Source: Pseudomonadota bacterium
Lineage (GTDB): Bacteria; Pseudomonadota; Gammaproteobacteria; JAKBBU01
Direction: 5' to 3'
DNA: 57,484 nucleotides
Assembly: GCA_021808365.1 (NCBI GenBank)
Contig: JAKBBU010000006.1
Span: 1 to 57,484 of the forward strand
The notes under the pieces are model-generated. The model did no database searches. It had not been told where the DNA came from and worked only from the letters and a program-made list of their open reading frames with translations. Position 1 is the stretch's first letter. Each line of letters opens with the position of its first letter. Positions 33,728-41,908 of this stretch are shown in pieces. The translations under genes were made by a program, and so were the position numbers.

Positions 33728-35053
33728 TTAATTATTTTCAGTTTCTGAAAGACAACGCTGCTTCATTTCAGGCAACAAAAACGTTGTACCAAGGCCTGCT
33801 AAAGAAACAATCGCCATCATACCGATGGTGAAGGGTAACCCGCAACGTTGTAACACCAGCGGCAGCACGAATACCCCGACAAAAGCGCCCAGTTTTCCAA
33901 TCGCGGCTGAAAGGCCATGACCCTTGGCGCGAATAGATGTGGGATAAATTTCTGAGGGAATTAAAAAGGTAGTGGTGTTTGGGCCGAAATTGATGAAGAA
34001 AAAGCTGATCCCAAAAATCAATAAAAAAAGTCCCGTTTGATTCGTCAAGCCAGGAATAAATCCAATTGCCCCAAAGCACAGGGCCATCATCACGAATCCT
34101 AATCCTTGTAAGAGTTTGCGGCCGATGCGATCAACATATTTTGCTGCTAAAAAATAACCGGGGACAGCAAAGATTAAGAAAAGCAAGGCGGACATGAGGG
34201 TGTGGCTGAGCAAGGAGGTGCTTGGTTGTAATTTCTGGGTGATTAATGTGGAAGAAACACCATTACCATAGAAGGCGACGTCCAGCAAAAACCAACTGCC
34301 AGCCGTACCGATGATCATTTTCAACCATTTCCGATCGGTGAGTTTTTGAGGTTTATAAGTGGGTTGTGATTCTTCGGTCAGTAATCCTGTTAAATCACTG
34401 ACCACACGACTGACTTCGAAAGGGGATTGTTTACTGAGCTTATAATGCGGGGTTTCTTGGATTTTTCGGCGTAAATAAAACACAGAAGCTGCAGGAATCG
34501 CGCCTAATCCCAAGAGAATTCGCCAAACCCAATGGGCGGGAATTTGTGTCGCGAGTAAAATTGAAGCGATCAAGGGGCCGACCACTAGACCTAGCGCTTG
34601 CATAGCAAAAACAAGGAGCACGAGATAACCCCGATTTTTACGGCCAGCATGTTCACTGGCAACCACGGCACTGCTGGGGTAATCACCACCGATGCCAAGG
34701 CCGACAATGATGCGTGAAATGAGGAGGCAAGTAAAATTAGGGGAAATAGCAGATAAAATCGCGCCGACGAATAAAATAGCCACTTCGACGCCGTACATTT
34801 TTTTGCGGCCAAATTTGTCTGAGAGTGCGCCGAACAAGAGAGCTCCTGCAGCTGCGGCGGCGAGTGCACCTGCATTGAGGACGGCAAGCTGTGTCATACT
34901 GAGATGCCAGATGGGCGCAAGGATGGCGGTAACAACACCGATGATAAATAGATCGTAGGCATCGGTAAAAAAGCCTGTGCCTGCGGTGATGACCATCCGC
35001 CAGTGGATCCGATTGGTTTCTTCGGGAAGTGCTATTTCAATGTGTTCGACCAT
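33728..35053 (-). CDS. Major facilitator superfamily transporter (PHS/sugar-type)
   Basis: 441 residues with twelve predicted helices. The MFS loop 2-3 signature is GALSDKFGRKKMYGVEV, and the equivalent in the second half is DRIGRKLLQG. Helix 1 carries TAGTGFFTDAYDLFIIGVV, and helix 4 has RIIVGLGIGGDYPSSAVV. Both resemble the phosphate:H+ symporter (PHS) group and related sugar porters. FLIPSEIYPTSIRAKGHGL near residue 365 is the second-half PETP-like motif. The Asp in TDAYD is shared with phosphate and organophosphate carriers. Phosphate is therefore a reasonable but unproven substrate. It sits downstream of lptE but likely has its own promoter. Confidence 0.87.
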   Translation of the reverse strand: MVEHIEIALPEETNRIHWRMVITAGTGFFTDAYDLFIIGVVTAILAPIWHLSMTQLAVLNAGALAAAAAGALLFGALSDKFGRKKMYGVEVAILFVGAILSAISPNFTCLLISRIIVGLGIGGDYPSSAVVASEHAGRKNRGYLVLLVFAMQALGLVVGPLIASILLATQIPAHWVWRILLGLGAIPAASVFYLRRKIQETPHYKLSKQSPFEVSRVVSDLTGLLTEESQPTYKPQKLTDRKWLKMIIGTAGSWFLLDVAFYGNGVSSTLITQKLQPSTSLLSHTLMSALLFLIFAVPGYFLAAKYVDRIGRKLLQGLGFVMMALCFGAIGFIPGLTNQTGLFLLIFGISFFFINFGPNTTTFLIPSEIYPTSIRAKGHGLSAAIGKLGAFVGVFVLPLVLQRCGLPFTIGMMAIVSLAGLGTTFLLPEMKQRCLSETENN

Positions 35054-35110
35054 ACAGGCTCCATTTGATGAATCGAGGCAAGGGTAGCATGGGAGGGAGA
35101 GGTGGATCTA

Positions 35111-35605
35111 CTACCGTTTAATCGTATCCGGCGCTGTTAATATATTTAAAATCTGCTCCGCAGCATCGTGTTGCATTTGGGCTTGCATTTGGGCCTGTGT
35201 TTGATTGCCGCTCAGCATCGAATTTGAAGTCATCATGAGGGTGGAGTTTTCTGAGGCGGTGAAAGGGCCTGCTAATAATTTTCCATTGCGATCAAGTAAT
35301 CGATAGGTGACCGAATAAGTTAAATTGTATTGTAAAGTTGTCGTGTTCGTGCCGACATTGGTGACATTTGCGCCTTGTTGTTCTTTGACGATGTCGAGGG
35401 TTGTGGGTGATTCATTCGCAGAGTCCACAAAATGAACGCCCGCAGTTTCAAAAACTTCGTGTAAGGTTTTACTGAGCGGGTCATAGGGTTTGTCGGTTTT
35501 GAGGTAGAGTGTGGCTAATTCAGGCGGAATGGGCATGTCACCACGTAAATGAAAGCCGCAGCCGGTGAGAAAGAGGGCACTGAGTAGAAGTATTTTTTTG
35601 ATCAT
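35111..35605 (-). CDS. lptE: LPS-assembly lipoprotein LptE
   Basis: 164 residues. A lipoprotein signal ends in Leu-Thr-Gly-Cys (Cys about residue 16), followed directly by the family block GFHLRGD. LptE plugs the LptD barrel and completes LPS export to the outer leaflet. The start overlaps the leuS stop by one base, the leuS-lptE order of E. coli. holA, which usually comes next, is not here; an MFS gene follows. Confidence 0.93.
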   Translation of the reverse strand: MIKKILLLSALFLTGCGFHLRGDMPIPPELATLYLKTDKPYDPLSKTLHEVFETAGVHFVDSANESPTTLDIVKEQQGANVTNVGTNTTTLQYNLTYSVTYRLLDRNGKLLAGPFTASENSTLMMTSNSMLSGNQTQAQMQAQMQHDAAEQILNILTAPDTIKR

Positions 35606-38094
35606 TAACCAATCACCACATTAACCAACCGACGCGGCACCACAATAATCTTTTTACAGCTTTTTCCACTAAGAAAAGATTGAACCGCAGGAAGCGCCAA
35701 AGCTGCGGCCTGAATCGTCTCTTCGCTGGCATCAGCTGCGATCCGCAATTCACTGCGTAATTTACCATTGATTTGGATCATCAAAGTTAATGAATTTGTT
35801 TGTAGCGCCTCGTGATCAACTTTCGGCCACGGTGCTTTGAGCATACATTCACCGTAATTTAATTCGCGCCATAAATGATCGGTTATGTGAGGCGCAATGG
35901 GCGAGAGTAAACGTAACAGAAAACTAAATCCTTCGTGCACAATAAAATGATGCGCATCTTGATGTGTCTCTTCTAAGCGGCCCAAAAGATTTAAAATTTT
36001 CATACAGCCAGAGACGACGGTATTAAATTGAAATCGCTCAAAATCATTCAACATTTGTGCAACGGTTTGATGCAATTCACGCCGTGCATCTACATAATGG
36101 GGCTCAAGATGCGCCATATCTAATTCCAGAGGCAGGAAGGATTGATTAACAATATTAATATCACGCAGCCAAGAATGTGTATAAGCAAATGACCAGAGGC
36201 GCTTTAAAAACCGATGCGTGCCTTCAATGCCAGAGTCTGACCATTCCAGTGCTTGATCAGGCGGTGCAGCAAATAAAATAAACACACGAACAGTGTCTGC
36301 GCCAAAGCGATCAATCATGATCTGTGGGCTGACCACATTACCCTTGGATTTCGACATTTTTGAGCCATCTTTAAGGACCATGCCCTGTGTCAATAAATGT
36401 TTAAATGGTTCATTGCTATGGAGTAATCCTTCATCGCGCATGACGCGATGTAAAAACCGTGCATAGAGTAAGTGCATGACAGCATGTTCAATGCCACCCA
36501 CATAATGATCGACGGGTGTCCAATAATTGGCGCGATCATCTAGCATGGCTTGATGTTGATCGTGGCAGGCAAAACGGGCGTAATACCACGAGGACTCCAT
36601 GAAGGTGTCAAAAGTATCCGTTTCACGACGTGCTTTTTTTCCACATTGAGGGCAGTTTGTCTCAAAAAACGAAGGTTCTGTGGTCAGTGGTGAATGAGGG
36701 CCCGTGAATTCAATATCTTCAGGTAGAACCACAGGTAACTGATCTTCAGGCACGGGTACAGCATCACAATCGGGGCAGAAAATGATAGGGATGGGTGCGC
36801 CCCAATAACGTTGCCTTGAAACACCCCAATCGCGTAAACGAAAATGAATTTGGCGTGTGGCCTGTTGTTTTTTTTCTAAATCAGCCGTAATTTTTTCGAT
36901 GGCTTCTTGTGAATTTAATCCATCATAGGGGCCTGAGTTGATCAAGCGACCTTTTTCAGTGAGTGCGCAGGTCAGATCATCTGGCTCACATTTTGATTCA
37001 TCTTTATCATTACAAATCACTATCTTAAGCGGAATATTATATTTCTTAGCAAATTCAAAATCACGTTGATCGTGTGCCGGTACGGACATGACGGCGCCTG
37101 AGCCATAATCCATGAGGACAAAATTAGCGATCCAAATGGGAAGGTGTTCGCCGGTCAAAGGATGGATGGCCATGAAGCCTGAGTATTGCCCGCGTTTTTC
37201 GAGTGTGGCCAGAGCGGCTTCTGCGACTTGAATGTGCGCACATTCTTCGAGGAAGGGTTTGAGTTCAGGGCGATGAGTTGCCGCAAGTAGAGCGAGAGGA
37301 TGTTGAGGTGCGATCGATAAATAAGTAGCACCATAAAGTGTGTCAGCGCGGGTGGTGAAAACGTTGAGTATGTGTTCACTGTCCTTGACGTGGAAGGTGA
37401 TTTGGACGCCTTCGGATCGGCCGATCCAGTGGCGTTGCATGGTGCGAACTTGTTCGGGCCATTGGTCAAGGGTGTCGAGATCGTCGAGGAGTTCTTGAGC
37501 ATAATCGGTAATTTTGAGAAACCATTGGGCGATTTCGCGTCGTTCAATCGGCGCGCCGGATCGCCAGCCCTTGCCGTCAACAACTTGTTCATTGGCGAGC
37601 ACGGTTTGGTCGACGGGATCCCAATTAACGAGACTGAGTTTTTTGTAAACCAGTCCTTTTTTGAAGAGGCGGACAAAGAGCCACTGTTCCCAGCGATAAT
37701 ATTTGGGGTCACAGGTGAGGAGCTCTCGGTTCCAATCGTAGGAGAAGCCGAGGCGTTTGAATTGTTTTCTCATCTCGGCGATATTTTGGTAAGTCCATTT
37801 TGCTGGATGTGTTTTGTGTTTGATCGCAGCGTTTTCGGCAGGAAGGCCAAAGGCATCCCAGCCGGGTGGATGAAGGATGTTTTTGCCTTGCATGCGGGCA
37901 ACGCGGGCGATGACGTCGCCAAGAGTGTAGTTACGGACGTGGCCCATGTGGATGTCGCCGCTAGGGTAGGGGAACATGGAGAGGATGAAGGCTTTTTCTT
38001 TGTTAAAATCTTCTGTAGTGCTGTAGAGGTTAGTTTCTTCCCAGTCTTGCTGGATCGCGGTTTCAATGAGGTTGGGTTCGTATTGTTCGTTCAT
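35605..38094 (-). CDS. leuS: Leucyl-tRNA synthetase
   Basis: About 829 residues from the ATG at 38094, giving MNEQYEPNLIE, the usual N-terminus. An upstream ATG at 38118 lacks a ribosome-binding site. Class I signatures are the HIGH motif in MFPYPSGDIHMGHVRNY (about residue 41) and the KMSKS loop in SKMSKSKGN (about 578). The CP1 editing domain (about 220-420) includes TTRADTLYGATYLSIAP and GTDeath-type DQRDFEFAKKY. A Cys-x-x-Cys pair (CPQC) in the zinc-like insert is near residue 470. It is followed by lptE with a one-base overlap. Lnt ends 41 bp upstream on the same strand. Confidence 0.97.
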   Translation of the reverse strand: MNEQYEPNLIETAIQQDWEETNLYSTTEDFNKEKAFILSMFPYPSGDIHMGHVRNYTLGDVIARVARMQGKNILHPPGWDAFGLPAENAAIKHKTHPAKWTYQNIAEMRKQFKRLGFSYDWNRELLTCDPKYYRWEQWLFVRLFKKGLVYKKLSLVNWDPVDQTVLANEQVVDGKGWRSGAPIERREIAQWFLKITDYAQELLDDLDTLDQWPEQVRTMQRHWIGRSEGVQITFHVKDSEHILNVFTTRADTLYGATYLSIAPQHPLALLAATHRPELKPFLEECAHIQVAEAALATLEKRGQYSGFMAIHPLTGEHLPIWIANFVLMDYGSGAVMSVPAHDQRDFEFAKKYNIPLKIVICNDKDESKCEPDDLTCALTEKGRLINSGPYDGLNSQEAIEKITADLEKKQQATRQIHFRLRDWGVSRQRYWGAPIPIIFCPDCDAVPVPEDQLPVVLPEDIEFTGPHSPLTTEPSFFETNCPQCGKKARRETDTFDTFMESSWYYARFACHDQHQAMLDDRANYWTPVDHYVGGIEHAVMHLLYARFLHRVMRDEGLLHSNEPFKHLLTQGMVLKDGSKMSKSKGNVVSPQIMIDRFGADTVRVFILFAAPPDQALEWSDSGIEGTHRFLKRLWSFAYTHSWLRDINIVNQSFLPLELDMAHLEPHYVDARRELHQTVAQMLNDFERFQFNTVVSGCMKILNLLGRLEETHQDAHHFIVHEGFSFLLRLLSPIAPHITDHLWRELNYGECMLKAPWPKVDHEALQTNSLTLMIQINGKLRSELRIAADASEETIQAAALALPAVQSFLSGKSCKKIIVVPRRLVNVVIG

Positions 38095-38134
38095 GGTAGC
38101 TCTCGAAAAAAGGTGCATCTAGTATACATTATTT

Positions 38135-39628
38135 TCACCGTCTAACCCTCCACCGTATCACTGGCGATCCCATCAAAAAGAGCACAAACAAAAGACCCAG
38201 CAAGGGCCATTGTCCGATCATGATCCAGGGTGTTGAGCCCATCATCGGTTGAAGATCGCCGGTTAAAACCCCTGTTTTAAAAGAAGGGATACGTTGGGTG
38301 ATCCGTCCGCGTGCATCGATGAGCGCAGTGATCCCATTGTTGGTGCTGAAAATTTGGCTGCGGCCAGTTTCAAGTGAGCGCATTTGGGCGATTTGTAAAT
38401 GTTGGGGTTGGGCAATCGAGCGTCCAAACCAACTGTCGTCGCTGACGGTTAAGATGAAATTAGCTTGTGGAAAGTCGCCGCGTACAAGTTCAGGGTAGGC
38501 GATTTCATAGCAAATGTAGGGCGCGATCGTCGTGAAGCCGACATGCAGGGCGTTTTGAAGGGAAGGGCCTGGATGTAAGTCAGACATGGGCAGATCAAAG
38601 AACGCGATCAAGCCCCGTAACAGAGGCCCGAGTGGTACATATTCGCCAAAGGGAACGAGGTGGCGTTTTTCGTAGTGTCCATGTTCAGTTCCAAAGCTCT
38701 CGAGGGCATTGTAATAATTTCCGCCGACATCTTGTTCGATGATCCCTGAAATGAGAGTGGCGTGATGTTGGAGAGCGCGTGTGTTAAGTTGGCTTAAAAA
38801 TCCTGGAATATTGCTGTCAGGCAATGGAATAGCGGCTTCAGGCCAAATGATGAGGCGTTGTTCCCTAAAAAGTGGTGTGGTCAGCGTGGCATAGGTTTCG
38901 AGTGTTTGTTCGAATTGTTTGGGATCCCATTTGATTTCTTGGGCGATATTACCTTGTACGATGCCGACGCTGATCGGGGTTCCAATAGGACGCGTCCACT
39001 GAATGAGTGTGAGTAGGCCGCCTATGATCCAGATGACGAAGAGGGTGGCGATGATGGTTGCACGGTGTTGTTTGAGGGTGATGAGGGCCAGGAGCGCACT
39101 GGCGGTAAACGCTGTGAAGAAGGAGAGTCCGTAGACGGAGAAAATAGGCGCATAGCCATGTAGGAGTGAGGTGAATTGCGTGTAGCCCAGGTAGAGCCAG
39201 GGGAAGCCAGTGAGGAACCAGCTGCGTACCCATTCGATGAGGACCCAGCTCGCAGGGAAAGCGATGAGGTATTTGAAGTGGGTGTTTTTGGGGTAGAAGC
39301 GATTGAGGAGGCCGCATTGAACTGCAGGGAAGAGGGCAAGGGTTGTGGCGAAGAGGAGAGTGAATACAGCAGCGAGCCAGGCAGCTGTGCCGCCGTAGGT
39401 GTGGATGCTGATGAAGATCCAGGAGACGCCTGTGGTAAAGAGGCCGAGGCCGAAGAGGAGACCGAGTGTGAAGGCGCGTTTGGGTGTGGCGTTCTGGAGT
39501 GTGAGGAGGAGCAGTGCAGGACTGAGGATGCCAAGTGGGTAGTATTCCCAGGGGGCAAAGGCGAGCGTGAGGAGGGTGCCGCTTAGGAGTGCGATGAGTA
39601 GTTGTGAGGTTGTTTTGAGGTTTGTCAT
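38135..39628 (-). CDS. lnt: Apolipoprotein N-acyltransferase
   Basis: 497 residues. Lnt adds the third acyl chain to lipoproteins in the inner membrane, needed for maturation of lipoproteins such as LptE and DotK. The first half has about six hydrophobic segments. The second half is a periplasmic nitrilase domain with the Glu-Lys-Cys triad in LIIWPEAAIPLP, HYEKRHLVPFGEY and IAPYICYEIAYPE, in that order. A last hydrophobic segment lies near 470-490. The ribosome-binding site is weak. Upstream lies a 28-bp-armed palindrome shared with the fba promoter region. Confidence 0.96.
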   Translation of the reverse strand: MTNLKTTSQLLIALLSGTLLTLAFAPWEYYPLGILSPALLLLTLQNATPKRAFTLGLLFGLGLFTTGVSWIFISIHTYGGTAAWLAAVFTLLFATTLALFPAVQCGLLNRFYPKNTHFKYLIAFPASWVLIEWVRSWFLTGFPWLYLGYTQFTSLLHGYAPIFSVYGLSFFTAFTASALLALITLKQHRATIIATLFVIWIIGGLLTLIQWTRPIGTPISVGIVQGNIAQEIKWDPKQFEQTLETYATLTTPLFREQRLIIWPEAAIPLPDSNIPGFLSQLNTRALQHHATLISGIIEQDVGGNYYNALESFGTEHGHYEKRHLVPFGEYVPLGPLLRGLIAFFDLPMSDLHPGPSLQNALHVGFTTIAPYICYEIAYPELVRGDFPQANFILTVSDDSWFGRSIAQPQHLQIAQMRSLETGRSQIFSTNNGITALIDARGRITQRIPSFKTGVLTGDLQPMMGSTPWIMIGQWPLLGLLFVLFLMGSPVIRWRVRR

Positions 39629-39654
39629 ATTGATTCGTTTTAGTCCATCGATGA

Positions 39655-39720
39655 ATTGTTAACAGGGAAGGCTGCGTCAATACGTGTTGTGGTATTAACG
39701 CAGCCTTCCCTGTTAACAAT
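39655..39720. repeat. 28-bp inverted repeat with loop CGTGTTGTGG, lnt-fba gap
   Basis: Arms 39655-39682 and 39693-39720 pair at 27 of 28 positions around the 10-nt loop CGTGTTGTGG. The loop and the adjacent stem GAAGGCTGCG are the complement of the loop and inner stem of the era-recO element, whereas the outer 12-20 bp are unrelated. It sits between the divergent lnt and fba genes. The right arm ends 13 bp before the fba -10 box. Confidence 0.9.
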
Positions 39721-39733
39721 GAGAGAAAGTGAG

Positions 39734-39739
39734 TATAAT
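39734..39739 (+). promoter_or_regulatory. Promoter -10 box of fba
   Basis: A perfect TATAAT 31 bp before the chosen fba start. The best -35-like sequence, TTAACA at 39713-39718, lies inside the right arm of the palindrome at a short 15-bp spacing. If used, the hairpin sequence would provide part of the promoter. Confidence 0.5.
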
Positions 39740-39770
39740 GCCTTTTTTTCATAAACCCCAGGAGAAAAAC

Positions 39771-40757
39771 GTGTCTGATTTATTAGCTCAAACGATGAAA
39801 AATATTGCCGTGCCTGGCCGAGGTATTTTGGCGGCAGATGAAAGTACAGGGACGATCACCAAGCGGTTTAAGGCGGTTGGTGTGGAATCAACTGAAGAAA
39901 CTCGTCGGGCTTATCGGGATTTATTGTTTACGGCGCCCGGATTAAATCGTTACATCTGCGGTGTTATCTTATACGAAGAGACACTTGGGCAAAAAACATC
40001 AGAGGGTATTCCTTTTCCAGACTATCTTGCAAAGCAGGGGATTGTACCAGGGATTAAAGTGGATAAGGGTACGATTGCGCTGCCTGGATCGCCGGATGAA
40101 AAAATTACAGAAGGTCTGGATGGTTTGGGTGAACGGTTGCGGAACTACAAAGAAATGGGTGCGCGGTTTGCAAAATGGCGTGCTGTCCTTCCCATCACAG
40201 CCGATCAACCCAGTGCCTATGCGATCCATGCAAATGCAGAAGCATTAGCCCGTTATGCGGCCATTTGCCAGGCTGAGGGGATTGTGCCGATTGTCGAGCC
40301 TGAAGTGTTGATGGATGGTTCACATGATTTGGCGCGTTGTGAAGTGGTGACGCAGCAAGTCTTGCGTAAAGTATTTTGTGCTTTAAATAAACATCGTGTT
40401 CGTTTGGAATTAATGATCCTTAAACCCAATATGGTGATTTCAGGTTTAGATTGTGCCATGCAAGCAAATGCGGATGAAGTGGCTGCGGCAACTGTGCGTG
40501 TGCTTCGTCGAACGGTGCCTGCAGCTGTGCCCACGATTAACTTTTTATCCGGCGGCCAACGCGATGAGTTGGCGACTTTGCATTTGAAGAAAATAAATGA
40601 AACGGCTAATCCTTGGTTGTTGAGTTATTCCTATGGCCGTGCCTTACAAGCAGAGGCGCTGAAAACATGGGCAGGACGTGCTGAGCATCGTGAAGCTGCG
40701 CAGAAAGCTTTGTTGAAGCAAGCGCAGTTAAATAGTGAAGCGTGTCTGAAGGAATAA
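39771..40757 (+). CDS. fba: Class I fructose-bisphosphate aldolase
   Basis: About 328 residues from the GTG at 39771. AGGAG lies six bases upstream, whereas ATGs at 39729 and 39738 fall within or beside the TATAAT box and lack a ribosome-binding site. It cleaves fructose-1,6-bisphosphate to triose phosphates, or makes it in gluconeogenesis, and so complements pckG. Family blocks are GRGILAADESTGTITKRF, a KVDKG segment (about residue 101), RFAKWRAV, PIVEPEVLMDG, and LKPNMVISG, which holds the Schiff-base Lys (about 221). FLSGGQRDE follows. A 12-bp hairpin follows the stop. The class I, metal-independent type resembles eukaryotic aldolases. Confidence 0.95.
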   Translation: MSDLLAQTMKNIAVPGRGILAADESTGTITKRFKAVGVESTEETRRAYRDLLFTAPGLNRYICGVILYEETLGQKTSEGIPFPDYLAKQGIVPGIKVDKGTIALPGSPDEKITEGLDGLGERLRNYKEMGARFAKWRAVLPITADQPSAYAIHANAEALARYAAICQAEGIVPIVEPEVLMDGSHDLARCEVVTQQVLRKVFCALNKHRVRLELMILKPNMVISGLDCAMQANADEVAAATVRVLRRTVPAAVPTINFLSGGQRDELATLHLKKINETANPWLLSYSYGRALQAEALKTWAGRAEHREAAQKALLKQAQLNSEACLKE

Positions 40758-40768
40758 TGAGAGGAAAA

Positions 40769-40796
40769 CTTCATCCTCGCGTGGGCGAGGATGAAG
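40769..40796 (+). terminator. Hairpin downstream of fba
   Basis: A perfect 12-bp stem (40769-40780 and 40785-40796) with a GTGG loop begins 11 bp after the fba stop. It lacks a T-run, so its strength as a terminator is uncertain. The 100 bp between it and the convergent sohB stop hold nothing I recognise. Confidence 0.6.
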
Positions 40797-40895
40797 GGTT
40801 TGGAGCGCTATCACATATCAAAATGATGGCTCTTGTTTGGATTTGGATCCATTTGGCCATTAGCGAGATTCGGAATGTCGATTTGCAACTCCAGC

Positions 40896-41900
40896 TTAAA
40901 AGAACCCCTTCGCGCCCCCAAACACCCGACTTAACATCTGGGTGCTTGCAGAAAAAAGTCGTTCGCTCAAGGATTTTTTACTTTGGTGGCGGATCAAATA
41001 CAAATCAGCAATTTTGCTTTGAGCAAAGAGATAATCATCACTCGTGGTGAGTTCATCAACGAGATTTTTTTCAAGGGCACGTTGGCCAAACCAATGTTCA
41101 CCGGTTGCAATTTCTTTAATATTCACTTGGGGGCGATGGAGTGAAACAAACTGTTTAAATAAAACGTGAACATCTTCAATTTCAGCACGAAACTTTTCAC
41201 GGGCTTTATCGGTATTTTCACCGAGCATTGTCAAAGTACGTTTGTATTCGCCCGCTGTTTCTAATTCATAATCAATGTCATTTTTTTTCAGCCAACGGTG
41301 AAAATTCGGTAATTGTCCAACCACGCCGATGGAACCAACGATCGCGAACGGTGCTGCGAGAATTCGATTCCCCACACAAGCCATCATGTAACCGCCACTT
41401 GCACCGATCTTGTCGATGATGGTGGTCAGGGGAATATGGCGATCGCGGAGTCGTTGAAGTTGCGAGGAGGCTAAACCATAGGCATGGGTGAAACCGCCGC
41501 CGGTTTCAATCAATACGGCCACTTCATCCTTGGGTGTGGCAATCGTTAACACAGCGGTAATTTCTTCGCGCAAATGAGTGACGGCTGAGGCTTTCATGTC
41601 ACCATCAAATTTAATGACAAACAAGCGCTTCCGTTCGGTTTTTTCATGAGCGGCTTCTTTTTCTCGCTTTTTTTCATCCTTGATGTAGCGCTTAAATTCC
41701 TTTTTATCCAGGACGTTTTCTTGTAATTGATCCCGCAAATCATCATAACAATCATTGAGTTTTTTTATTTCAATACGTGAGCGATCGGAAGATTTATTCT
41801 TGCTGAATAAAACCATTAAACCAAAAGCAATCACCAAGATGGCAAATACGACGGTAATTGTTTCGGCTAGGAAAACCCAATATTGACTAAAGGTGTGCAT
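40896..41900 (-). CDS. sohB: SohB-type signal peptide peptidase (family S49)
   Basis: 334 residues, close to E. coli SohB (about 349). One N-terminal membrane segment (about 10-32) is followed by a Lys/Glu-rich linker and the S49 protease domain. The Ser nucleophile is in DKIGASGGYMMACVGNRI (about residue 175), and the catalytic Lys is about 50 residues later in AGEYKRTLTMLGENTDKAREKF. GSIGVVGQLPNF links them. AAGGAG precedes the ATG. It probably degrades leftover signal peptides or membrane fragments. It lies directly downstream of acnA. Confidence 0.94.
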   Translation of the reverse strand: MHTFSQYWVFLAETITVVFAILVIAFGLMVLFSKNKSSDRSRIEIKKLNDCYDDLRDQLQENVLDKKEFKRYIKDEKKREKEAAHEKTERKRLFVIKFDGDMKASAVTHLREEITAVLTIATPKDEVAVLIETGGGFTHAYGLASSQLQRLRDRHIPLTTIIDKIGASGGYMMACVGNRILAAPFAIVGSIGVVGQLPNFHRWLKKNDIDYELETAGEYKRTLTMLGENTDKAREKFRAEIEDVHVLFKQFVSLHRPQVNIKEIATGEHWFGQRALEKNLVDELTTSDDYLFAQSKIADLYLIRHQSKKSLSERLFSASTQMLSRVFGGAKGFF

Positions 41901-41908
41901 GTTGCTCC

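Noticed and set aside
40742-41050. 102-residue plus-strand frame after fba
   Set aside because: It runs through the fba hairpin and into the antisense of sohB, without conserved features.
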